Of a stretch of 64,000 nt of DNA, positions 26,156 to 34,487 are shown piece after piece. How positions within the stretch are numbered: position 1 is the first letter of the stretch; every line of letters starts with the position of its first letter. The stretch lies in assembly GCF_002243175.1 (NCBI RefSeq), contig NZ_NDYF01000003.1, positions 1 to 64,000 of the forward strand, in the 5' to 3' direction. This DNA is from Finegoldia magna_J. Lineage in GTDB: Bacteria; Bacillota; Clostridia; Tissierellales; Peptoniphilaceae. Under the pieces are notes generated by a model. The model had not been told where the DNA came from, did no database searches, and worked only from the letters and a program-made list of their open reading frames with translations. The translations under genes were made by a program, and so were the position numbers.

Positions 26156-27007
26156 ATGACAATTTTAACTCCATTTATAATCTTGGGAGCACTAGGGATT
26201 TTATTTGCATTGCTTTTGGGTTTTGCATCTAAAAAATTCGAAGTTCAAGTTGATAGAAGAGTACTTAAAGTAAGAGAAATGTTACCAGGCGCAAACTGCG
26301 GTGCTTGTGGATTTCCAGGTTGCGATGGACTTGCAGATGCTATCGTAAACAAAGGAGCACCTTGTAATTCATGTCCAGTTGGTGGAAAAGAAACTGCCGA
26401 CAAATTAGCAGCATTTATGGGAGCTGATGCAGTGGATTCTGCAAAGCAAGTTGCTTGTGTAATGTGCCAAGGAACACCAGAATACGCTACTGAAAAATTC
26501 AAATACAAAGGTATTATGGATTGTAGAGTTAACCACAATCTTCAAGGCGGAAGCAAAACTTGTCCTAACGGATGTTTGGGTTGCGGAAGCTGTGTAGATG
26601 TGTGCGATTTCGATGCAATTCACATTGTAAATGACATTGCATTAGTAGACAAAGAAAAATGTACATCTTGTAAAAAATGTATTGAAATCTGTCCAAGAGA
26701 TATCATTAAACTTGTAGATTACGATCAAGAAGTTTACGTAAGATGTAACAGTCACGATAAAGGTAAAGATGTAAGACAATACTGTAAAGTTGGATGTATT
26801 TCTTGCGGAATTTGTGCTAAAATGTGTCCAGATGGATTCAGCGTAGAAGATAACTTAGCACACTTCAACAACGCTGAAGGATTAGATCCAGAACAAGTTC
26901 AAAAAGCAGTAGACAAATGTCCTACAAAAGCAATTTATCCAGGACTAAAAATAAAAGAAGAACAAGCTAAAGCAAAAGCTCAAGAAGCACCTGCTAAAGA
27001 AGCTTAA
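26156..27007 (+). CDS. rnfB: Rnf electron transport complex subunit B
   Basis: 283 residues: an N-terminal membrane helix (about 5-22) and then the CGACGFPGCDGLADA cluster motif near 44-58. A further C-rich segment, CNSCPVGGKE, and two to three 2[4Fe-4S] ferredoxin-like modules follow (CLGCGSCVDVCDF, CTSCKKCIEICPRD, CISCGICAKMCPD). It accepts electrons from reduced ferredoxin. The tail is Lys/Ala/Glu-rich. It is the last gene of the operon, preceded by AGGAGGTAATAA. No clear intrinsic terminator follows; an IS3 end begins 55 bases downstream. Confidence 0.95.
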   Translation: MTILTPFIILGALGILFALLLGFASKKFEVQVDRRVLKVREMLPGANCGACGFPGCDGLADAIVNKGAPCNSCPVGGKETADKLAAFMGADAVDSAKQVACVMCQGTPEYATEKFKYKGIMDCRVNHNLQGGSKTCPNGCLGCGSCVDVCDFDAIHIVNDIALVDKEKCTSCKKCIEICPRDIIKLVDYDQEVYVRCNSHDKGKDVRQYCKVGCISCGICAKMCPDGFSVEDNLAHFNNAEGLDPEQVQKAVDKCPTKAIYPGLKIKEEQAKAKAQEAPAKEA

Positions 27008-27061
27008 TATTTTACATGTACTGTTACAAAATAGAATAAAATAAAAAACGGCTTGCATATG

Positions 27062-27340
27062 TGAACTGACCCCCAAAAGTTAGACCTAATAACTAACTTA
27101 AGGAGGTCAGTTTTTTAATAGAAAAATAAAGTGCAGAATTTAAAGTAAAAATAATAAAAGTATATTTAGAATCTAACAGTTCATATCAAAATTGAGTAAA
27201 TAAATATTGTATAACGGATAAAATAATGGTAAGAAAATGGGTATGCGCATACAATTCTCAAAGCTATGAAGGAATAAAAATAAAAAGGAAAAATTCTACC
27301 CCTAGGAGTAGAAAAAGGATAAAGAAGTACAAGAGATAGA
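27062..27340 (+). mobile_element. IS3-family left-end remnant
   Basis: Begins with TGAACTGACCCCCAAAAGTT and keeps the AGGAGGTCAGTTTTTTAAT leader, closely matching the left end of the IS3-type element at 15129 read backwards. The orfA start codon is now ATA. The frame reads SAEFKVKIIKVYL then YCITDKIMVRKWV with several stops, homologous to orfA at 14837-15076. Similarity fades near 27340. Confidence 0.8.
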
Positions 27341-27607
27341 TTAGTTCTAACTCCGGTACTAGGTCAAATTTTATGGGGTAACCATACTACCACAAGGGAT
27401 AATTATTATACAACCATTATTTTGGGTAGATAATAAGTTCAACTCCTACTTCGTTTTTGACCATTAGTCTGCGTTTTTAATGAGCGGTAACGTTTATTAT
27501 TTCTTCCTAATATTTTGACAAATTAACTATACATCCGCATTTTTTGATTCAAGTTATAAATTTAAATGTTTTTTATGTAAAATGTTGATAAATTTTTGAA
27601 AAAATGC
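27341..27607. other. non-coding remnant, no gene seen
   Basis: No open frame with a ribosome site and no clear structure. It is probably decayed mobile-element sequence, perhaps including the distal part of the IS3 copy, but I cannot align it by eye. Confidence 0.4.
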
Positions 27608-27637
27608 TTGACAAAGTAATGGGGGGGGGAGTAGAAT
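27608..27637 (+). promoter_or_regulatory. promoter with a nine-G spacer tract, candidate phase-variable switch
   Basis: A perfect -35 box TTGACA (27608-27613), an 18-bp spacer containing G9 (27621-27629), and -10 box TAGAAT (27632-27637). Loss or gain of one G would give 17 or 19 bp spacing. It faces the tandem M50-like genes. Confidence 0.65.
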
Positions 27638-27665
27638 GAAATCGTAAACATATAAAAAACAATAT

Positions 27666-28016
27666 GCTTTTGATTAAAAAAATTTTTCTATTAAATCTAT
27701 ACCCATAGCGGGTCATGGATATTGGGAATTGGAAGACTTGGATAGATATAATAAGTCTAATACATTGAGAAAGATTATGCCAACTCTTGAGGGTCCGTTA
27801 TTTAGTCTTTTAATGACAGTTTTATTAATAATATTATATAAAGAAAATAGCGAACTTAATAAATTTGTAAACCATATGGTGATATATTCAATAGTGACTA
27901 ATGCTAGCTTTCTTGTAGCAACTATTTTACCTATAAAATATCTAAATTGTAGTAGTGATGGAATGCTTATTTTAAATATCTTAAAACCAACAGAAGATGA
28001 AGATAATGTAAATTAG
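27666..28016 (+). pseudogene. M50-like membrane protein, copy 1, 5'-truncated
   Basis: The frame is open from about 27672 with no start codon or ribosome site and encodes SIPIAGHGYWELEDLDRY, then two or three hydrophobic segments and TILPIKYLNCSSDGMLIL near the end. It aligns throughout with the C-terminal two thirds of copy 2 (28201-28512), including the C-terminal TEDxDNVN. The N-terminal HELGH helix is missing. A short ATGAAATCG at 27636, resembling the start of copy 3, is followed at once by a stop. It is a remnant created by deletion. Confidence 0.7.
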
Positions 28017-28039
28017 AAGAAAACTTTAAGAGGTTTGGA

Positions 28040-28512
28040 ATGTTCATAAAAATAGTTATGTTATATATCCTAATTTTCTTTTCTACTTTTGCACATGAAT
28101 TGGGTCACATAGTAATGGCTAAAATATTTTATAATGTTAAAAATTCTAGAATAGAAATAGGAAAAGGGAAAAATATACTTAAATTAAAAAAATTATTGTA
28201 AATGCATTACCAGTATATGGACATGCATACTGGGAATTAGAAGATTTCGATAGTTATAAAAAATCAAGCAAATTAAGAAAAATTATGCCTAGTCTTGGAG
28301 GGCCACTAGTTAGCTTATTAATAGCTTTAGGATTTATTTTAATATCAAGAAATAATTATAGTGGGTTTTACAGTAAAATAATAAGGTATGTGATTTTATA
28401 TAATGCTATTTGCTTTGTAAGTACAATTTTACCTATAAAATACTTAAATTTACCAAGCGATGGAATGCGTATTTTAAATACCATAAAATCAACAGAAGAT
28501 AATGTAAATTAG
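28040..28512 (+). pseudogene. M50-like membrane metalloprotease, copy 2, frameshifted
   Basis: ATG 28040 opens a frame with one hydrophobic helix bearing an intact zinc motif, FAHELGHIVMAK, as in site-2-protease (M50) enzymes. After a 7-A run (28186-28192) the frame meets a stop. With one more A it continues IIVNALPVYGHAYWELED through the hydrophobic core to LPSDGMRILN, the position of the M50 second metal motif (PxxDG). It ends TEDNVN at 28512. The lesion is exactly one base in a homopolymer, so it may be reversible or partly suppressed by slippage. The total would be about 158 residues. Confidence 0.7.
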
Positions 28513-28587
28513 AAAAATATAAGAAATTAGATATGCTCGTAATAATGCAATTAGTGATGATTAACATAAATGTAAAGAGGAGAATTA

Positions 28588-29136
28588 ATGAAATCGATAT
28601 TAATTAATGTAATAATAGCAATACCTATTATCTACATACTACTATTGCTATCTAGAATTTTTAAAGAATTAGGTCATCTAGTAATGTATAAAATACTATT
28701 CAAAGATGATAACTACAAAATAACAATAGGATATGGGAAAAAAATCATACAAACAAAAAGATGGTCAATTAGAAGAATTCCTTTTTTGAGTAAGATAACA
28801 TACGGGAATAAATTTCAGGAAGGGACATTTCGATCATTGATAACGCATATTTCTGGAGGATTAGGAACAATTCTATATCTTATATGTTTGATTCCTTTGA
28901 TTTATTTGGTAAATAAAAAGCCAGAAGTTATAACTATTATGAACTCAAAAATACTGCCTATGGCTATATTAAGAACTATACAAATTGTGATGTTTACATT
29001 ATATTTCACTATATTGCCACTTCAAATACCGTATTTACCTGATGGCGGATATTTAAGTGATGGCGTATATGTTCTCAATGACCTTAAGAGTATAAAAAAG
29101 AAAAAAGAACAAACAAATATTGATATTAATTCATAA
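28588..29136 (+). CDS. M50-like membrane protein, copy 3, zinc motif altered
   Basis: 182 residues, the only unbroken member of the tandem set, with a good AGAGGAGAATTA ribosome site. There are four hydrophobic segments. The metal motif helix reads FKELGHLVMYK where copy 2 has AHELGH, so the first zinc-ligand His is Lys. The second motif region, YLPDGGYLSDGVYVLN, keeps DG. Loss of one ligand suggests it is not an active protease, or that it has taken on a binding or regulatory role. It shares the promoter region upstream of copy 1 unless read from an internal start. No substrate or partner is visible nearby. Confidence 0.75.
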   Translation: MKSILINVIIAIPIIYILLLLSRIFKELGHLVMYKILFKDDNYKITIGYGKKIIQTKRWSIRRIPFLSKITYGNKFQEGTFRSLITHISGGLGTILYLICLIPLIYLVNKKPEVITIMNSKILPMAILRTIQIVMFTLYFTILPLQIPYLPDGGYLSDGVYVLNDLKSIKKKKEQTNIDINS

Positions 29137-29164
29137 AAATGGAATAGTTTAATACTATATTAAG

Positions 29165-29207
29165 CGGAATGTAATCTTTAAATCACAGGATACATTCCGT
29201 TTTTTTA
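29165..29207 (+). terminator. intrinsic terminator after the M50-like gene set
   Basis: CGGAATGTA (29165-29173) pairs with TACATTCCG (29191-29199), followed by TTTTTTT. Confidence 0.85.
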
Positions 29208-29458
29208 TGAGAGGAAAAATTATCAAAATAATTATAAGAACGCTAATTAATTAGTTTATGAATCATCTGAGAATTTATCATTTTTACAGCTAATATAAAA
29301 TAGAAAGGCATTATTAATTATCATACATTTAACAAACAAAGACCTCACAACATCAAAATTGAAAACATAATGTAATTAAAAGTTTAAAATAAAAAAGTAT
29401 CGGGTATAATTCTAAGAAGCTAAAATCTATTTGGCTAATAAAAATTAAGGAGAGCAAT
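29208..29458 (+). promoter_or_regulatory. intergenic region with probable promoter of the DUF969 operon
   Basis: No gene is seen. The sequence is AT-rich, with a perfect TATAAT at 29405-29410 and a poor -35 (TTTAAA, 29383-29388, 16-bp spacing). An AAGGAGAGCAAT ribosome site lies directly before the next start. Confidence 0.4.
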
Positions 29459-30133
29459 ATGGGAGAATATTTAGTTTTCATAGGAATATTAATTATTGTC
29501 GTTGGGTTCGCACTAAAACTAGATGTTTTGGGAATAGTTCTCTTAGCCGGTCTGGTTACAGGACTTGCGGGGGGTCTTGGATTAACGGGAACTCTAAAAA
29601 TTATGGGAGAAGGATTTGTCAACAATAGGCTAATGAGTTTGTTCTTGATTTCATTTCCTGTAATTGCGATTATGGAACGATACGGACTTAAGGAAAAGGC
29701 TAGAGATTTTATATCGAAATTCAAAATGGCTAGTGCAGGTTCTGTTTTGTGGATTTACTTGTTCATTAGATGGATAGCTGCTGCGTTTTCTTTAAGACTT
29801 GGTGGACACGTTCAATTTATACGTCCATTGATTTTACCTATGGCAGAAGGTGCTGCAAGAAAGAAAGTTGATTTGACAGAAGTTAGACTAGACGAATTAA
29901 AAGGATTAGCTGCTGCTGTTGAAAACTACGGTAACTTTTACGGACAAAATATATTTCCATTGGCATCAGGCGTGCTTTTAATGCAAACTACATTGAAGGA
30001 TGCAGGTTACCCATTGGATACTGCAGACATTGCCAAGTGGTCCATATTTGCAGGTGTTAGTATGTTGATTATTGCACTTATACAATGTGCTGTTTTTGAA
30101 ATGAAACTTAGAAAGGATATAAAAAATGTTTGA
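29459..30133 (+). CDS. DUF969 family membrane protein (putative 5-oxoproline permease part)
   Basis: 224 residues with five or six hydrophobic segments. A glycine-rich GLVTGLAGGLGLTGTLKIMG is near residues 35-55, and FSLRLGGHVQFIRPLILPM is near the middle. DUF969 and DUF979 proteins are consistently neighbours of pyroglutamyl peptidase or 5-oxoprolinase genes and are thought to form a transporter for 5-oxoproline or pyroglutamyl peptides; direct proof is limited. ATG 29459 follows AAGGAGAGCAAT. It overlaps the next gene by 8 bases, so the two products are probably made in fixed ratio. Confidence 0.88.
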   Translation: MGEYLVFIGILIIVVGFALKLDVLGIVLLAGLVTGLAGGLGLTGTLKIMGEGFVNNRLMSLFLISFPVIAIMERYGLKEKARDFISKFKMASAGSVLWIYLFIRWIAAAFSLRLGGHVQFIRPLILPMAEGAARKKVDLTEVRLDELKGLAAAVENYGNFYGQNIFPLASGVLLMQTTLKDAGYPLDTADIAKWSIFAGVSMLIIALIQCAVFEMKLRKDIKNV

Positions 30134-31112
30134 TTTTTTTGTAGATAACCAAGTTGTTCTTGATGAGATAGCATACATCTTATGTGGAGTTATCTGCATA
30201 ATGACAGGTATCCGTGCAAGATTCAACAAAGAAGCAAAGATTGGTACAATGCTTTTCTGGATATTACTAGGAGTATTGTTTGCTGGTGGAGGATTTTTGG
30301 TAAGACATGTAGAATCTGGAGGAATAATCGTAGGTGTTGTACTTTTGTTCTTGGGGATTTTATCAATCGCAAACCAAATCAAGCCATCAGAATTTAAGGA
30401 AATAACTGAAGAAGAAAGATTGAAGAATGCTGAGAAAGTTGGAGGTAAAATTTTCATTCCAGCTTTAGTGATGGGAATTAGTGCGATGCTTCTATCGCAA
30501 ATGAAATCATTCAAGATTCCATTGAAAAATACTGATGGGATATTCTCATTGTCAGCTGCTCAAGTTCTTACAATTTCATCAATACTAGCTTTAATTATAG
30601 CTATAATTATCGCTAAGCCAAAAGCAAAAGAAACTGCAGAAGATACTACGAAAATGTTGATGCAAGTTGGATCTTCATCATTACTACCACAATTATTGGG
30701 TGGTTTGGGAGTTATATTTGCATCTGCAGGTGTAGGTAAACTTATAGGAACCATAGCTACTGGTATTGTAGGAGATGCTGGTGTGTTTGCAGCAGCTGTT
30801 GCATATATTGTAGGAATGGTTGTATTTACGATGATAATGGGTAATGCATTCGCTGCATTTACCGTTATTACTCTAGGAATTGGTGTTCCATTGTTAATGG
30901 CAAAAGGAGCAAATCCTGCTGTGGTATCATCACTTGGTATGACTGCTGGATACTGTGGTACTTTAATCACACCAATGGCGGCAAACTTTAATATAGTTCC
31001 TGCTGCAATCTTAGAGATGAAAGATAAAAATGGAGTTATCAAAGCACAACTTCCTGTAGCTTTGGCTCTAGTATTTGTTCATGTTGTATTATTAATGATA
31101 TTAGCATTTTAG
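30126..31112 (+). CDS. DUF979 family membrane protein (putative 5-oxoproline permease part)
   Basis: 328 residues, strongly hydrophobic with about nine segments. Conserved-looking stretches include GNAFAAFTVITLGIGVP and GYCGTLITPMAANFN near the C-terminus, which resemble substrate-path segments of ion-coupled permeases. It overlaps the DUF969 gene and is followed 10 bases later by pcp, the standard three-gene module. Function as a pyroglutamate or pyroglutamyl-peptide transporter is inferred from this conserved context. Confidence 0.88.
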   Translation: MFDFFVDNQVVLDEIAYILCGVICIMTGIRARFNKEAKIGTMLFWILLGVLFAGGGFLVRHVESGGIIVGVVLLFLGILSIANQIKPSEFKEITEEERLKNAEKVGGKIFIPALVMGISAMLLSQMKSFKIPLKNTDGIFSLSAAQVLTISSILALIIAIIIAKPKAKETAEDTTKMLMQVGSSSLLPQLLGGLGVIFASAGVGKLIGTIATGIVGDAGVFAAAVAYIVGMVVFTMIMGNAFAAFTVITLGIGVPLLMAKGANPAVVSSLGMTAGYCGTLITPMAANFNIVPAAILEMKDKNGVIKAQLPVALALVFVHVVLLMILAF

Positions 31113-31122
31113 GAGGTAATTT

Positions 31123-31764
31123 ATGAAAATTTTAGTTTCTGGATTCGATCCATTTGGAGGAGAAAAAATCAACCCTGCTATTGAAGCAGTTAAACTTTTA
31201 TCTGATGAAATCAAGGGAAACGAAGTTATCAAAATAGAAATTCCTACAGTTATTGGAAAAAGTGTAGATAAATTAAAAGAAAAAATCGCAGAAGTTAAAC
31301 CAGATGTTGTAATTTCTGTAGGCCAAGCTGGTGGACGTGAAGACATCACTGTAGAAAGAGTTGCAATCAACGTTGATGATTGCAGAATTAAAGATAACGA
31401 AGGAAACCAACCAATCGACGAAAAAATCGCTGAAGATGGTCCTGATGCATATTTGTTGACATTGCCAATCAAAGCAATAGTTGAAAATATTAAGTCAGCA
31501 AATATTCCAGCATCTGTGTCAAATACTGCAGGAACATTTATTTGTAACCACGTTGCTTATGGAATGGCACATTTAAGAGCTACTGAATATCCAAACATGA
31601 GAACTGGATTTATTCACATTCCATTCTTGCCAGAACAAGTGTTGAATAAAGCTCACACTGCATCTATGAGCTTGGATACAATTGTAAAAGCATTGGAAAA
31701 AGCGATTGAAGCTGTAATTGATAATGATGAGGACATCAAAGTTACAGGTGGAAAAACTCATTAA
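31123..31764 (+). CDS. pcp: pyroglutamyl-peptidase I
   Basis: 213 residues of the C15 cysteine peptidase family. MKILVSGFDPFGGEKINPA is at the start, and the catalytic glutamate region VGQAGGREDITVERVAIN is near 65-82. The catalytic cysteine is in NTAGTFICNHVAYG (about 144) and the histidine in GFIHIPFLPEQ (about 168). It removes N-terminal pyroglutamate from peptides in the cytosol. It is preceded by AGGAGGTAATTT and followed by a terminator. With the two upstream permease-like genes it forms an uptake and cleavage module for pyroglutamyl compounds. Confidence 0.96.
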   Translation: MKILVSGFDPFGGEKINPAIEAVKLLSDEIKGNEVIKIEIPTVIGKSVDKLKEKIAEVKPDVVISVGQAGGREDITVERVAINVDDCRIKDNEGNQPIDEKIAEDGPDAYLLTLPIKAIVENIKSANIPASVSNTAGTFICNHVAYGMAHLRATEYPNMRTGFIHIPFLPEQVLNKAHTASMSLDTIVKALEKAIEAVIDNDEDIKVTGGKTH

Positions 31765-31800
31765 AATTAAATTTGATTTAAAATCATAAAAATTTTGATT

Positions 31801-31842
31801 GAAGAACTTCGAAGCATTTGAGTTTCGAAGTTCTTTTTTTAT
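31801..31842 (+). terminator. intrinsic terminator after pcp
   Basis: A stem of at least 11 bp (31802-31813 with 31824-31835; AGAACTTCGAA/TTCGAAGTTCT) followed by TTTTTTT. Confidence 0.9.
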
Positions 31843-31927
31843 TTGCAAATGAATTTTCATTTTTGTTTAATCTTGAAAAGATACACGATAAAATGATAAA
31901 CTATAAGGTAGCTTAAAGGAGAATTTA

Positions 31928-32305
31928 ATGACTAAATACGATAAAATTTTGATTGGATTTTTGTTGTGTTTTTCGGCTTTTTTGTTTGTGATTTTGAATA
32001 TTAATAATGTAAATTCACAAGACAAATACGTTTCAATTCAAGTAAATGGAAAAGAAATCAAACAAATTACACTTCCAATCGATCATTATGATTATAAAAT
32101 AGATAATAAATACGGTCACAACGTCGTTCATATTAATGGATACAGTGTTGCTATTACTGAATCAGATTGTCCGGACAAGTTGTGTATCTTAAAAGGAAAG
32201 ATAGATAAACCGGGGGATGTTATTGTTTGTTTGCCGAACAAATTAGTTGTAGAAGTGAAGGCTGACAAGCAAAACAAAGATGATATTGATGTGGTGAATT
32301 ATTGA
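31928..32305 (+). CDS. NusG domain II-containing exported protein
   Basis: 125 residues: a single hydrophobic anchor (about 8-26) and then a small beta-rich domain. It has VSIQVNGKEIKQITLP and the signature SDCPDKLCILKGKIDKPGDVIVCLPNKL region (about 78-105) with two cysteines spaced as in the NusG_II (DUF1312) family. Such proteins are nearly always paired with a Gx-transporter gene, as here, and often sit in operons for quinone, isoprenoid or flavin functions. Its biochemical role is not established. The stop overlaps the next start (TGATG). Confidence 0.85.
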   Translation: MTKYDKILIGFLLCFSAFLFVILNINNVNSQDKYVSIQVNGKEIKQITLPIDHYDYKIDNKYGHNVVHINGYSVAITESDCPDKLCILKGKIDKPGDVIVCLPNKLVVEVKADKQNKDDIDVVNY

Positions 32306-32817
32306 TGAAAAGATTACATATTCCTATTTTAACGGCAGTTGCATTAGTTGTAAGCTTGATTGAGTCGATGATTCCACTTCCAATCGTAATGCCTGGAGCA
32401 AAGCTTGGGCTCAGCAACATTGTAATTTTGACATGCTTAATTGTTTTTGGATTTAGAGATTCTCTTGTAATAGGAATCTTAAAATCATTTTTACTAATGC
32501 TAATCACAGGGGCTGTTATAAGCTTTTTCTATTCGTTGGCAGGAGCTGTAAGCTCACTTGTTGTGATGTATTTGGTCAACAAGTATTTGAGAAAATATTT
32601 TTCGTTGATTGGAGTTAGCTTGTTTGGAGCTTTCACTCACAATTTATCGCAAGTGTTAGTGTGTGCAATTATGCTAAACAATCTTAGGATTTTTGTTTAT
32701 TTGCCAATTTTGGTGTTTTTGAGTATATTTACGGGTGTTTTTGTGGGACTTACATCAAATTACCTTACAAATGCACTTTCCAAGCAAAAAAATTATTTGT
32801 TTAATAACAGGAGATAA
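32305..32817 (+). CDS. Gx transporter family membrane protein
   Basis: 170 residues and five hydrophobic segments. MPGAKLGLSNIVIL is near residues 30-43, and the family-type GAFTHNLSQVLVC is near 105-117. These proteins were formerly annotated as heptaprenyl diphosphate synthase component I. They resemble ECF-type S components and are now called Gx transporters; the substrate is not established. The start is ATG 32305, overlapping the upstream stop. It is followed 2 bases later by radC. Confidence 0.85.
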   Translation: MKRLHIPILTAVALVVSLIESMIPLPIVMPGAKLGLSNIVILTCLIVFGFRDSLVIGILKSFLLMLITGAVISFFYSLAGAVSSLVVMYLVNKYLRKYFSLIGVSLFGAFTHNLSQVLVCAIMLNNLRIFVYLPILVFLSIFTGVFVGLTSNYLTNALSKQKNYLFNNRR

Positions 32818-32819
32818 CA

Positions 32820-33491
32820 ATGAGAGTTAAGGAAATGAATGAGTCCCTAAGACCCAGAGAAAAAATGAAAATCAACGGAATTTCGTCAATGAGCGACGAA
32901 GAATTGATGCAAATCATATTGAAGACTGGAATCAAAGAAGAAGGAGTGGAAATTCTCTCCAAAAGAGTCGTTGATTACATTAACGAAAATGATTACAAGG
33001 ATATTTGCGTTGAAGAGTTAATGAAGATAAAGGGAATTGGGATGGCAAAGGCTACATCAATCTTGGCTGGAATTGAAATAGGTAGGAGACTTGCCTTGAG
33101 AAAAGCCATGGATAGTTTCAGTCTGAACGATCCTGATAGCGTTGCAGAGATTTTTTGTAATGAGATTGGAAGTTGTGATGTAGAAAACTTCTACGCATTA
33201 CTTCTAGATACAAAAAACAGAATTATTTCCAAAGAACTTATCAGCAAAGGCACTATCAATCAATCTATCGTTCATCCTAGAGAAGTTTTCAAATCTGCTA
33301 TAAAAAAGGGAGCGAATTCGATTATTTTAGTACATAATCATCCGTCGGGATCTCTTATTCCATCAAGTGCGGATATTGAAGTGACAAAAAGGTTGGATAA
33401 AGTGGGAGATTTGGTAGGAATACAAGTGTTAGATCATATTATCGTTAGCTCAAGCGATAGTCTGAGTATGAGGAAAGGAATGTATTTTTAA
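32820..33491 (+). CDS. radC: RadC family protein (JAB/MPN domain)
   Basis: 223 residues: an N-terminal helix-hairpin-helix part (MKIKGIGMAKATSILAGIEIGRR, near 60-85) and a C-terminal JAB1/MPN metal-binding domain with HNHPSGSLIPSSADIEVT near 172-189. This position, directly ahead of mreB, is the classical maf-radC-mreBCD order of Bacillus and clostridia, minus maf. The name implies DNA repair, but a repair role is disputed. The stop abuts the mreB start. Confidence 0.93.
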   Translation: MRVKEMNESLRPREKMKINGISSMSDEELMQIILKTGIKEEGVEILSKRVVDYINENDYKDICVEELMKIKGIGMAKATSILAGIEIGRRLALRKAMDSFSLNDPDSVAEIFCNEIGSCDVENFYALLLDTKNRIISKELISKGTINQSIVHPREVFKSAIKKGANSIILVHNHPSGSLIPSSADIEVTKRLDKVGDLVGIQVLDHIIVSSSDSLSMRKGMYF

Positions 33492-34487
33492 ATGAAATTA
33501 TTTAAATTTCAACAAGATGGTTTGGGAATTGATTTGGGAACTTCCAATTCCATTATTTCTGATGAATATGGGAAAATAATAATCAACGAACCTAGCGTTG
33601 TAGCTATAGATATAAATAATTACGATATTGTCGCAGTGGGAACTGAGGCGAAAAGTATGATTGGAAAAACTCCAGACAATATCGTAGCAATAAGTCCGAT
33701 TGAAAATGGCGTTATAGCTGATTTTGAATCCACTGTTAGTATGCTTTCGTATTTTATTAAAAAAGCAAGACCAAATTTTTCGGTTTTCCAACCGGAGGTC
33801 TGCGTATCTGTGTCTGCATCTTTGACAGATGTTGAGAGAAGAAGCGTGGAAGATTTGGCGTTAAATGCTGGAGCTAGAAGTGTAAAATTGGTTGAAGAAA
33901 ACATCGCATCTCTAAAAGGATTGGGTGTCGATGTGGACGAACCAACGGGACACATTATTTTAAATATTGGTGCGGGAACAATAGAAGCTTCCGTGATTAG
34001 TTTGGGTGGAATTGTGACAAGTTACTGCATCAAAAGCGGTGGAGAAGATATTGACCAAGAAATAATACAAATTTTGAAGAAAAAATTTGGAGTTAATATA
34101 GGAATTTCGACAGCAGAAGCGATTAAGTTTAAGATTGCGACATTGAATTCTGATAGGGAAAACAACACGATGATTGTCGGAGGAACTGATGTGATATCGA
34201 CTATGCCAAAATCTGTTGAGATTAGGGCTAAGGATATTACACCTGCGATTGTGCCGATAGCAGATATGTGTATCGAAGCTTTGAGAAAAGTTTTGGAGAA
34301 AACTCCGCCAGATATTGCAAACGACATTATCGCTGAAGGAATTTACATTGTAGGTGGAGTGAGCTTTATCGACTACATTCACGAATATATTACAAATGTT
34401 TTGGGAATCAAAGTGTTGAAGGTAGAATCTGCTATGGATTGCACGGGAATTGGCATTGGCAAATTCTTAAAGAAGGGAGACAAATAA
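33492..34487 (+). CDS. mreB: divergent MreB-like actin homologue
   Basis: 331 residues with the actin-fold phosphate-1 motif GIDLGTSNSII (about 11-21), NEPSVVAI, and the ISPIENGVIADF segment typical of MreB. The phosphate-2 loop, normally DIGGGT, reads NIGAGT (Asn158 replaces the catalytic-site Asp), and the C-terminal adenosine motif is altered to VGGVSFIDY. MreB filaments normally organise side-wall synthesis in rods. Here it lies in radC-mreBCD-PBP2 order, yet the inferred organism is a coccus, so it may be a scaffold with weak or no ATPase activity. It ends next to mreC, which starts with TTG at the following base. Confidence 0.88.
   Translation: MKLFKFQQDGLGIDLGTSNSIISDEYGKIIINEPSVVAIDINNYDIVAVGTEAKSMIGKTPDNIVAISPIENGVIADFESTVSMLSYFIKKARPNFSVFQPEVCVSVSASLTDVERRSVEDLALNAGARSVKLVEENIASLKGLGVDVDEPTGHIILNIGAGTIEASVISLGGIVTSYCIKSGGEDIDQEIIQILKKKFGVNIGISTAEAIKFKIATLNSDRENNTMIVGGTDVISTMPKSVEIRAKDITPAIVPIADMCIEALRKVLEKTPPDIANDIIAEGIYIVGGVSFIDYIHEYITNVLGIKVLKVESAMDCTGIGIGKFLKKGDK

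Noticed and set aside
27121..27340. Possible small gene after the AGGAGG at 27100
   Set aside because: The start codon is ATA and the frame has several stops; it is a decayed IS3 orfA.
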